Origin: Blasia pusilla
Taxonomy: Eukaryota > Marchantiophyta > Marchantiopsida > Blasiales
NCBI GenBank assembly: GCA_050084515.1
Contig: CM114274.1
Coordinates: 27,156,001 to 27,220,000, forward strand
Direction of reading: 5' to 3'
DNA: 64,000 nucleotides
A program made the translations under genes and the position numbers. How positions within the stretch are numbered: position 1 is the stretch's first letter; every line of letters begins with the position of its first letter. The notes below the pieces were generated by a model, which was given only the letters and a program-made list of their open reading frames with translations, was not told the origin of the DNA and ran no database searches. Shown piece after piece: positions 20,694 through 29,660 of the stretch.

Positions 20694-21250
20694 TGGAACT
20701 CATTTCCAAGCCAAAAGGGCCCCCGTTCACGAGGTCAAAAAATGCCAAAGTGATTTGCTACAACTATGGGGAACCCAAGCATATGGCTAAGGAATGTGTG
20801 AGGCCTAAGGTTAGTAAACCAAGTATGATTGCGTTTGCTGCTAAGCACTTATCGGCGGGAGATCTAGATACATCTCTCCAAGTCACCAAGAGAACGCCCA
20901 ATTTGGTTTACCTAGGATCCAAGATCACTAATCACGATGTGATGTTGCTCGTTGATACAAGTGCTTTGCACTCATTCTTAAGCCCGAGAATCATGAAGAC
21001 ATTGGGATTGCCAACCACCAAGGCGGATGAACCCATTAGGGTAGGATTCACGGGAGGCAAGTCCCACCAGACCTCAGAGCTCGTTTTAGGGCTAGTTGTG
21101 GGATGCAGAGTATTTGAGTTGAAGGGGAATTTCACAGTTTGTGACATGGACGGAATCGATGGAGTCTTGGGGAACACGTTCTTGGATGCGTATGAGGTGG
21201 AACTCAGGCGTAGACCTTTGAGGTTGAGCGTCTTGGTTAACAGCAAATAG
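20694..21250 (+). pseudogene. pol: chromovirus protease region
   Basis: The frame 20,639-21,250 carries the tail of gag and a retropepsin-like domain. The segment MLLVDTSALHSFLSPRI has Asp-Thr-Ser where active enzymes have Asp-Ser/Thr-Gly, and a second segment is DMDGIDGVLGNTFLDAYEVE. Replacement of the active-site Gly by Ser probably inactivates it. It ends in TAG at 21,248, just before the RT frame. Confidence 0.8.
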
Positions 21251-21256
21251 ACGGAC

Positions 21257-22252
21257 GTGAGACTGGTTTGTGAGGTTCCTAAGAAGACGGAGTTGGTGAA
21301 CGCCATCACGAGGACAAGTTTGGCTGAGTTAGAAGAGGGATTCCTTTGCTTGATGAGACAAGTAGAGGATGATACAGGCGCGAGACGCAGAGATCAGAAC
21401 TCAACTTCAAGGGGAATCCCTGAAACACTCAAGAGAGTTGTGAAAGAATTTGAAGATGTGTTGACTAAAGAGCTTCCAACCGAGCTACCACCACATAGGG
21501 CGGTTGATCATAAGATAGAGGTGATACCCGTATCTCAACCACCTTCAAAAGCACCATATAGGTTGAATCAAGAAGACATTTCCGACTTGAAGAAACAGTT
21601 GGGTGAACTTCTAGAGAGGGGTTACATCCGAACTAGCAAGTCACCTTATGGAGCGCCCGTTCTCTTTGTGAATAAGAAGGATGGGAAGTTGAGACTCTGT
21701 GTTGATTACCGGGCGCTAAATAAAGTGACGATAAGGAACAACTATCCTCTCCCAAGGATGGATGACCTCTTTGATTGATTGTCAGGTGCCAAGTATTTCA
21801 GCCGGATTGACCTCAAATCAGTTTGAATTGCCGAAGGGGATGTAGAGAAGACTGCGTGTAGAACGAGATACAGTTCGTTCAAGTTTGTGGTAATGCCTTT
21901 CGGTCTTTGTAATGCGCCTCCAACGTTCACCACTTTGATGAACTCCATCTTTCATAAGGAGACGGATGAGTTTGTGATCATCTACATAGATGACATACTC
22001 ATCTATTCGAAAACACTAGAGGAGCACGCTCGACATTTGAAGACGATGTTTGAGAAATTGAGGACGAACAAGCTGTATGCAAATGCGGATAAGAGTGAGT
22101 TCGGTTTGACGAAGATCAAGTTCTTCGGCCATGTGGTTAGTGCAGATGGAGTGAGTCCAGACATGGAGAAGGTGGCCAATCTAATTTTAGCGACACCGAA
22201 AGGAGATGGCCCACTCATGAGAAAGAGATGTTTGCGGTGGTTCATTGCTTGA
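21257..22252 (+). pseudogene. pol: chromovirus reverse transcriptase
   Basis: In order: [37 protein letters not shown] (fingers), a TGA at 21,776, KYFSRIDLKS, MPFGLCNAPPTFTTLMNS, and the catalytic box YIDD (21,983-21,994). The frame then passes KIKFFGHVVSADGV and stops making RT sense near 22,195 (LATPKGDG). There it jumps into late RNase H sequence in another frame. The RT thumb/connection and the first RNase H catalytic residues are missing, a deletion of roughly 130 residues by comparison with the family. Confidence 0.88.
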
Positions 22253-22527
22253 GGAAGTGGTGTCATTATGTGGGACTTCACAAGACTCGAGTATTCACCG
22301 ATAACATATCGCTCAAGTATTTTGAGACCCAGGATCGCGTAACACCAAAGCAACTTCGATGGCATGATACCTTGGCATTGACGAATGTGGAGTTAATCCA
22401 CAAGCCGGGGAAAGACAATGTCATTCCAGATGCGTTAAGTCGCAGGGATGAGCATATGCCATCAACGACGAAAGTGTTGAGAGCAATGTTTCCTAATGAA
22501 ACAGACCTTGGAAAGAAGGATTTGTGA
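22205..22527 (+). pseudogene. pol: chromovirus RNase H, truncated
   Basis: Begins abruptly at THEKEMFAVVHCLRKW (the Glu of the catalytic set lies in EKEM) and continues HKTRVFTDNISLKYF (catalytic Asp), then IHKPGKDNVIPDALSRR. The upstream half is deleted. The stop at 22,525 precedes the integrase frame, which overlaps it. Confidence 0.82.
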
Positions 22528-23449
22528 AGGATACATGAAGAATGCGCAAGCGAGGGAGTACCTTGGGAAGTTAAAGCGGGGCGAGAAGGTGGCCAATCTA
22601 AGTTTGAGACACGGCTTGCTAAGGTTTAAGCAAAGCAGGATCTATGTAAGTCAAGGCAAGCTACGGACCAAAGTGTTTGTGGAATGTCATGATGGACCTT
22701 TGGCAGGACACAAAGGGGAGAAATCCACTCTTCCTGTTTTGGCCAAAAGGTTCTTCTGGCCCAACATGAAGGAAGATGTTGCTCAATATGTGAAGATCTA
22801 CGTGACCTGTCAAGTGAATACAGTTTCTTATGCGAAGAAACAAGGCTTACTTCATCCTTTGCTGATCCCGGAGGGACCCTTGGAAAGCATTGGCATGGAT
22901 TTCATTACGAGTCTTCCGGAATGTGAGGGATACAACGCTATACTTGTGATAGTTGATCCATTTAGCAAGTTGGGGATGTTTGTGCCGACGAGAGAGTTTG
23001 CGACGGCCTACAGGACTTCCCAGAATATCCTGGATGGGTGGTGGCGAGCTCATGGATTGCCTAGGAGCATTGTGTCCAATCGAGATCCGAAGTTTACCAG
23101 TGCCTTTTGGAAACATCTATTTAGGAGGTTCCAGACCAAACTCAACTTTAGTACTGCCTTCCATCCTCAAACAGATGGGCAAACGGAAAAAGTAAACTCG
23201 GTCCTGAACCAATACTTAAGGAATTACGTGAGTGCGGACCAAAGAGATTGGGCCAAGTGGCTGAGTATGGCTGAATATTGTTACAACTCGACCAAGCATT
23301 CTGCAACCAAAGAATCTCCGTTTCTTCTGGCGTATCAAAGAGAACTAGAAGGGCCTCTTGACTTGGCTCTTTCAAAGGGCGCTACATCAGCACACACTCA
23401 TCAAGCAACGACGGAATTTTTGTTAGTGGAAATGCAGGAACGACAATAG
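22496..23449 (+). CDS. pol: chromovirus integrase
   Basis: 317 open codons. An amino-terminal zinc-binding region is seen as ECHDGPLAGHKGEKS and YVTCQ, and the first Cys of the usual CxxC pair is not evident. The catalytic core DDE triad is complete: IGMDFITSLP (Asp), IVSNRDPKFTSAFW (Asp), TDGQTEKVNSVLNQYLRN (Glu). The enzyme inserts the cDNA into the host genome. It overlaps the RNase H frame by 32 bases and ends TAG at 23,447, before the tail that links to the chromodomain. As the core is intact, this is the best preserved module of the element. Confidence 0.85.
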   Translation: MKQTLERRICEGYMKNAQAREYLGKLKRGEKVANLSLRHGLLRFKQSRIYVSQGKLRTKVFVECHDGPLAGHKGEKSTLPVLAKRFFWPNMKEDVAQYVKIYVTCQVNTVSYAKKQGLLHPLLIPEGPLESIGMDFITSLPECEGYNAILVIVDPFSKLGMFVPTREFATAYRTSQNILDGWWRAHGLPRSIVSNRDPKFTSAFWKHLFRRFQTKLNFSTAFHPQTDGQTEKVNSVLNQYLRNYVSADQRDWAKWLSMAEYCYNSTKHSATKESPFLLAYQRELEGPLDLALSKGATSAHTHQATTEFLLVEMQERQ

Positions 23450-23517
23450 CAAGCAAGGAAAAGTCTTGCCAAGGCTCAACTAAGGTACGTGGAGCATGCT
23501 CAAAAAGTCGGCGCCAA

Positions 23518-23973
23518 GTGAGTTTCCAAGTTGGGGAACAAGTGTGGTTGAGTGTAAAGAATCTCACTCTTCCGAAGGAATTTTCTGCAAAATTTTCAGC
23601 CAAGTATGTCGGACGGTATGTGATCAAGGCAAAGCCGTTTGAGGATGTGTACACATTGGAGCTGCCAAACGAGTTCAAGATTCACCCGACTTTCCATGTG
23701 TCATTTTTGAAGAAGTGTCTTCAAGACAATGTGTGGTCGGAACAAAGGATGGTATTGAGACCACAACCGGTCATCAGAAATGAGGAACTAGAGTCTGAGG
23801 TTGAGGTTGAGACCATTATGCGTTCTAAACGTAGAGCCGCCAAGTACGAGTACTTGGTTAAGTGGAAAGGCTACCGTGTGAAAGAGTCGACTTGGATTGC
23901 GGAGGCGGAGCTTGAGAACGTGCAAGAAGCATTGCGAGACTTCAAATGGATGCAAGATAGGCACATGCGTTAG
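23518..23973 (+). CDS. pol: integrase tail with chromodomain
   Basis: 151 open codons. GEQVWLSVKNL and KFSAKYVGRYVI form the integrase C-terminal barrel (the GPY/F-type segment). HPTFHVSFLKKC leads to a chromodomain, recognisable in KYEYLVKWKGYRVKESTWI and ELENVQEALRDF. Chromodomains of this kind steer integration to marked heterochromatin. Together with the integrase this assigns the element to the chromovirus branch. One stop and a frame change separate it from the integrase core. Confidence 0.88.
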   Translation: MSFQVGEQVWLSVKNLTLPKEFSAKFSAKYVGRYVIKAKPFEDVYTLELPNEFKIHPTFHVSFLKKCLQDNVWSEQRMVLRPQPVIRNEELESEVEVETIMRSKRRAAKYEYLVKWKGYRVKESTWIAEAELENVQEALRDFKWMQDRHMR

Positions 23974-24665
23974 TACATGGTGAAGCAAAGGACATAAATT
24001 ATGACCGGGAAGCTTGGGCCGATAACCCATGTAACTAGAAGTGTTTAGTGGTTGCAATAAAGAATGCATGGATTTGGAGATTGAATGCTAGTGATTGTGA
24101 TTTTAAGTTTGGTAGTGCATGGCAATGAGTAGTTCTTCATATGCTTAGGATGTAAGTCAAGGAGGCCAAACAATGAGTATTTGAGGTGAGAGCTTGTATT
24201 CATGTAAGGCATCTAGATCAGGACCAAGTATTGAAGTACTAGCATTTGGGCTCGCCCTATCATCGGCGGGACAGATTAGTCTATCTTGGGGTTTGTGGTG
24301 ATCTCATTCATGTTCCATGAGTAAACTTAGTGACGTGCCTAACTGGAATACGAGTGACCCAAAAGTAGTACGAGTTGGCTAGGTAAGCAGACGGTTGTTT
24401 ACAAATAGTGAGCGAAGTGTTAGGTTGCAGACTTAGTTAGCTTATTTTGATAGTTTACATTAGTTCTACGGAACTGGTCTAGGCTAATTGAAGTGAAGAA
24501 GCTAAAAATTCTAAGTGCTGCAAGCGACAACCTCACACTCAAGCCAAAAGTCAAATTGCGGATAAGCTACTAGAACGCGATTCAGTGTTAAGGGATCGGC
24601 ATCCCAGAACTTAACATTAAAAGATTTGCGTTGATGAGGACATCAACCTTCTAAGGAGGGGTGAG
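23974..24665 (+). other. chromovirus 3' untranslated region and polypurine tract
   Basis: No open frame of note. The last bases before the LTR, AAGGAGGGTGAG (24,654-24,665), form the polypurine tract that primes plus-strand synthesis. Confidence 0.75.
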
Positions 24666-25695
24666 TGTCACGACCCTCATAACCAAACAACATAAAATAG
24701 GCGCTAAGCGGAACATCATAACTCAAGTGGACTCACGCTACGATGTTTGTGCTTTGGAGAGGCGTTTGGAAAGGTCTCTTGGAAAATTCCAAGAGACAAA
24801 ACGCAGAACAGAGTCGTGCGTCTCGTGCGTTAGTGGTTGCGACCAGGAAACCTAGACCAAACGCGAACCAAGACTTGAGATGAGTTGAGTCTTGGAAGGT
24901 TGGTTGCCAAGGAGGTGAGAACCAGTTTTGGAACACGACTAACGTTTGGGGAATTTGACTGTGTTTTAGACCATAATGGTTAGCCCCAAGATGTGTTTGA
25001 AAAAATTAAGGGTGCGTTAGAAATCTTATCTTAAGACAGTTGCAAAGCACCAAAGATCTCAACAAACTCATAAGTATAGACTGAGATATTGGCCAAAAAT
25101 GACTGTAAGAGCAATCGGGTTGAGGGCCCATTGGATGGGCCCGGGTGGGTTTCCCTAAAGGTTGGGGGACCCCGGAGATCCCCAGAAGTACTAGTAAGGA
25201 AGGAGTCTCTCCAAGATGTCTTGGAACACGAATCCCCACTTTGAGCACCAAACGGCGTCTCAGAGGCACGGGATGGAACGAGAGTTTGGCGTTGGAACTC
25301 GAAACCCAAACCTGATCCAAGGGAGTGGACTTTGTACACCACATTTGGATTCCAACTTGAGATTCACTTTGTGCGAGTCTTGGTTAGGGACTCATTGGAT
25401 GTCCATCGGACAGTTGGAACCGCTAGGCGCAAAATGCCGTTTGAGGTTCCTGAACCGGCTAGAAAGTTTGTCCCAAGTCTTGCGAGACTTTCCCATGTTG
25501 TACACCGTGAAACTAGGAAGGTTGAGCTTGATGAGAGACCGAGACGAGAACTCAGAAAGTTAGCCCGCTGATTGATCCAAGACCCGACTAACTAGAGTGC
25601 GTGTTTGGATGCAGATCAACATTCAGAGCATGACCTACTGACCGCACGCTTCCGCAACAACAAGATTAAGGTTGAAGGAGAGTAGGCGCACAACA
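24666..25695 (+). repeat. chromovirus 3' LTR
   Basis: About 1,030 bp, begins TGTCACGACCCTCATAACC and ends CGCACAACA. It contains GGGCCCAT-TGG-ATGGGCCC, an 8-bp hairpin near 25,127-25,145 that is eroded in the 5' copy. Confidence 0.9.
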
Positions 25696-26285
25696 ATTGC
25701 ATCTTGATGAGGGGAGTAATCCCCAATTTGCTCAGCTTTACATCTACGATACTGGAAATGAATTGCAAAATCGGGGGATAGTCATGTCTGATGATCTTTG
25801 ACCAGAGATATTAAGAGGGTTGCAAGATATGTTACATGAACATAATCCTTATGTGAGGATATTTCGACACATAGCAAATGAGGCAAGTGGACCTAATCTT
25901 TGTATTATTCTAAAGGCGCATAATCAAGGAATGGATTCCAAGTGTTATAGCTTACCAAGTGCATCTAAGGTTGCTGCAATCTTACTTGGTGATGGTAGTG
26001 AAGTTGTTGATAATCGTGATATTATTGTCCAATTACATGATGGAGGCATTCGTCATATTTCAGATCTAAATGAAGCATATGTTCCATTTAATTTTGTATT
26101 ATTATTTATCTATGGTGAAGCAGGCTAGCATCCAAGAATACCTCATGGGAGATTTGAAGAAATCACAACTGCCAATATTCCTACTACAATGGATAGAGAT
26201 ATGGAAGGATTGGATGACATAATAAAGGAAGAAAGAATTGATGATGACAATGCTCATGATCTTCCTATATGCATCTTGGATTGAT
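25696..26285 (+). pseudogene. Helitron Rep/helicase gene, continuation
   Basis: Resumes directly after the chromovirus with HLDEGSNPQFAQLYIYDTGN and ELQNRGIVMSDDL. A TGA near 25,800 follows. The open frame 25,820-26,128 carries LHEHNPYVRIFRHIA and VDNRDIIVQLHDGGIRHISD, then FVLLFIYGEAG. This is the conserved segment preceding the Rep domain in plant Helitrons. The text then departs from the family (HPRIPHGRFEE and acidic residues) and stops at 26,283. No HUH nuclease or helicase part is found downstream, so the element is truncated here. Confidence 0.8.
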
Positions 26286-26857
26286 TAGCTATAGCCTCAA
26301 ACATGGAAATCCACCAAAGGCTTTGTCAAGTTCCGAGCTAGGCTGCAATCTTCTTGAACTCCAATTCTTGTAAGACTTGAGCTTTTTTTAAGTTCCACTT
26401 TATGCTTGGTCATGTTTTTGAAAAGGAAGGTAATTAAGAAAGAACCGAAGTAGAAAGCGTATATAGGAAAGGCTAGAATAGGAAGGGTAGAAGTTTACTC
26501 TCTAGCAGATGGAAGAAAGGACATTGAATACGATAGTGTCAAAATAGGAGGTTGTCAAGTGGAGGGTAGAAGGGACATCAGATCCATAAGAATCAAATCT
26601 GGTGGTATTAGAATAGGATGTTTTGTGTTTGAATGGAGAAGGGACACAAAATTCAGAGTTTGTAGGTGTGGTCGTGACTAAGGTTTGTAGATGTGATCAT
26701 GACTGAGGATTTCAATGCAAGTGTATCTTGGGCTTTATCAAACTTTTTACACTCATCAAGCTTGTGTGTATTCATCTTCAAGTACAAGACCATGCACTTG
26801 GCTTCTTGAGAAATCTCTTATTCTTCTATTTTCTTTCCACGGAGTATATTCTCAATG
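26286..26857. other. unassigned AT-rich stretch
   Basis: No gene recognised. It contains a weak internal repeat of GAAGGGACA/AGAAAGGACA with GTGGTAGAAT-like words around 26,510-26,650. Confidence 0.4.
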
Positions 26858-27217
26858 ACTCTCTCATTACGCCTTGGACTTCTTGATCCTTCAAGAAGTA
26901 GGTACGTCCGGAAGTCTTCTCGACTTGGCTGATTTTGTATGTGGAGAAACTATTGATGCAAAAGGTATCCACATTCTCCAACGTATCTGCATTTTACATG
27001 ATAGTGAACGAATGAAAATCCATGATGTGATTAGAGAGGTGATAGTATGAATGGCTTGTATCCCAAGATACATGGTTGTGCAAGAGCAAGTTGAGAAACT
27101 TCATGTCCTACCTTCTACTTTACCAAGAATCCCTTGTAGATGGGTTGACCTTGAGATATCCCGAGGTGGCTTATGTTTATTTCCTTTATTAGGTGATGGC
27201 ATGATTGTTGATTAAAC
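26858..27217 (+). pseudogene. possible NLR (NB-ARC end) remnant
   Basis: One frame from about 26,859 reads YALDFLILQEVGTSGSLLDL, then GIHILQRICILHDSERMKIH and DVIREVI, a TGA near 27,048, and MACIPRYMVVQEQVEKLHVL. The pattern of a helical stretch followed by KIHDVIREV resembles the ARC2 region and MHD motif of plant NB-ARC immune receptors. No P-loop, kinase-2 or leucine-rich repeats are seen nearby, so the assignment is tentative. The frame ends TAA near 27,217. Confidence 0.3.
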
Positions 27218-27439
27218 ATGTTCCAAATTGTTCTATAGGGTTGCACATACTAAAGCTTCTATAGCCAATATAGTGGCAAGAATTTGAATCAAGGAGATAA
27301 GTTATTCTTTGAGATATTCAGCCCATGGATTATTCTTTTTTCAATGGAGGTTTGTGGGCACTTACATGTATCTTTTGATACTTTCCTCAGAACAAGCCCT
27401 CACCATTCTCTCAAGAATCATCAAATTTTCCCTTCTCTC

Positions 27440-28152
27440 TGTTGAAATCAGAATTCTACTTCCTCTCAGATCTTACTTTTAAAACTTTAAAAGAATAGAA
27501 AGATAGTAGATCCCGACAGGATCTTCCACTGAACCATGTACATGAGGGTAATCACTTACAAACCTGAAAGAGTAAACCTGAAAATGGATTGCATGTAGAA
27601 CTGGTCTACAACTTCTATTGAGAATTGGGTGCTTGAAAGGCAACACCTTATTAGAATACACAAGTCCTGAAGAGAGGTGGTTGAAACCAAGATGCAGGAG
27701 TTTGTGCTAGATTGGTTCTTGGAGCATTCTCCACACCAATGCACATTCCTTCTTAGTTGATCAAAGCACCAGCAGAGGTTCAGGTATGTAGGAGCTAATC
27801 TCAAAACCCACAGCCTTAGAGGGCAGGAGTAGAAGTGAATCAAAGAAGAAGGGAAGAGAGGGGGACTTATATAGTTTCCTAGAAGAGACCAGCGAAGGAC
27901 CCCTTTGCATGGTAGGGCAAGGTGGAAGGGCCAAAGACAACAGCCAACACAAACAGGGGGAGGCCAAAGACACCATGTGCACAATTTAACATAACCAAAA
28001 CTCACAAGAATAGTTAAAGAGGTAACTAGTAGACTAATTGAGACTTGTAACTATGATAAACTTCCAACCATAGTTTGCAGAACTAACCATAGTTAAAAAA
28101 AAAAAAAAAAACTGGAAGAAAACAACAGACAATTTTATGTGAAATCCTAACA
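27440..28152 (-). repeat. copia-1 3' LTR
   Basis: 713 bp, paired with 32,281-32,991. A TATA box CTATATAAG lies on the minus strand at 27,866-27,874. An A-run of about 20 lies near 28,093-28,112 (a T-run on the coding strand). Confidence 0.92.
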
Positions 28153-28161
28153 CTCCCACTC
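28153..28161 (-). promoter_or_regulatory. copia-1 polypurine tract
   Basis: Minus-strand GAGTGGGAG immediately precedes the 3' LTR and would prime plus-strand DNA synthesis. Confidence 0.8.
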
Positions 28162-28734
28162 AACGAAAATTAGTCATGCCAATCTTGCTCAAGCATTTTG
28201 TATGCTTGATAGATGACAATGATTTGGTGAGGAAATCAACTGCCATATCCTCAGTCCCAATGAACCTTAGGTCAATTTCAATCCCCATCAGATCTCTAAT
28301 GAAGTGGTGACGAACGTTGATATGCTTAGTTCTCGCATGATGAATCGGATTATTGCATAGTGCAATAGTTCCTTCCCTTCATAAGCAATGCCAATGTACT
28401 CTGCCTCTATTGAGGAACAAGCAACAGTCTGGTGAAGTTTAGTGCTCCAACTCACAGTACCATTGCACAATATGAAGATATATCCTGAAGTTGATCTTGC
28501 GGTGTCTTCATCAGGAGCATAATCTGAATCTGTGAACCCATATAATGTGGTGGAAGTTCCTGAGCTATATGTGATTCCCATTGTTGGAGTTCCCTTCAGA
28601 TAGGGTAACAATCTTTTTACTGCTTTCCAGTGTTCTGGTCCTGGGTTATGCATGTACTTGCAAAGGACTCCCATCAGTAAATGATATGTCCAGTCTGGTG
28701 CAAACAAAGAAGATAAAGCAAGCTCCCCTGACAA
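28160..28734 (-). pseudogene. pol: copia-1 RNase H
   Basis: Contains LYGFTDSDYAPDEDTARSTS (catalytic Asp), TVACSSIEAEYIGIAYEGKE (catalytic Glu), then after a frame change near 28,300 HHARTKHINVRHHFIRDLM and GTEDMAVDFLTKSL, ending at the stop overlapping the polypurine tract. It overlaps the RT frame by about 60 bases in a different frame, so a frameshift lies between them. RNase H degrades the RNA template during reverse transcription. Confidence 0.88.
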
Positions 28735-29660
28735 AGACTTTGATAAGGAACCATAGACATATCTTCAATCTCTTTCTCAGATTTAGCACACATGGACTTG
28801 GAGAGTTTTAGTCCTCGTTCCATAGGAGTGGAAACATGTTTACATTCACTCAATCCAAACTTCGCTAAGATACTCTTTGTGAAAGTATCTTGATGAATTG
28901 TGATGGTACCAGCCAAGCGATCTCGTATTATATTGATTCCTAAGAGAACTTTGGCAGCTCCTAGATCAACCATCTCAAAAGCCTCTTGTAGCCCACGCTT
29001 CTGCTCCTTCATAAGCAGCGAACTGTCACTAATCATCAGTAAATCATCTACATACAAAACAACAATCATAACTCGATGTCTCATAGTGTAAACACTGTGA
29101 TCTGAGTCGCTTCTGGTGTATCCTTGACTGATCATCTGTTGGTCAATCTTTGAATACCAAACTCTTGAAGATTGCTTTAGCCCATAGATAGATTTTAGAA
29201 GACGGCATACTTTACCCTCAGTTTGAAATCCAAGAGGTGGTTTCATGTAGATCTCCTCCTCTAAGTCTCCATTGAGGAAAGCCGTTTTTACATCCATGAG
29301 CTCGACTTCCCAACCATGATAGGCAGCCAAAGCTAATGAAATTCTAATGGAGACAAACTTGGCAACTGGTGCAAATGTCTCCTTGAAGTCAAGTCCTTCA
29401 ACTTGACTGAAGCCTTGCGCCACAAGTCTAGCTTTGTACTTGAGAACTTGATTATCTTGACCTGTCTTGGTTTTATACACCCACTTACTTCCAACAACCT
29501 TCCTGCCTGGGGGCAGATCGGTCATTTTCCAAGTCTGGTTTGACTCATGAGACTTGAGCTCTTCATGCATAGCTTTCTCCCATTCCTCCCAATCAACACT
29601 CTCTTGTGCCTCTTTTAAAGATGTAGGGTCAGATCCAAGAACATATCACGACATTGAATT
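28674..29660 (-). pseudogene. pol: copia-1 reverse transcriptase
   Basis: 298 open codons from 29,570, preceded in the same frame by LKEAQESVDWEEWEKA (to about 29,640), so the annotated Met is internal. RVT_2 landmarks: WKMTDLPPGRKVVGSKWVYK, YKARLVAQGFSQ, VELMDVKTAFLNGDLEEEIY, SIYGLKQSSRVWY and the catalytic VLYVDDLLMISD. Integrity of the palm motifs is good. Frameshifts at both ends (to the integrase frame at about 29,650 and to RNase H at about 28,735) break the polyprotein. Confidence 0.9.

Larger units (their letters stand above)
18601..25695 (+). mobile_element. Ty3/gypsy chromovirus, full-length, nested
   Basis: A 7,095-bp LTR retrotransposon begins TGTCGCGACCC (18,601) and ends CGCACAACA (25,695). 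Flanks are ATTAC and ATTGC, a 5-bp target duplication with one mismatch. Order: LTR, primer binding site, gag, protease, RT, RNase H, integrase, chromodomain, polypurine tract, LTR. Removing it rejoins the Helitron frame at GP|LL.HLDEG, so the insertion site is certain. The gene set is degraded: stops in gag, a frameshifted RT, and a deletion at the RT/RNase H junction. Divergent LTRs indicate an old insertion. Confidence 0.92.
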
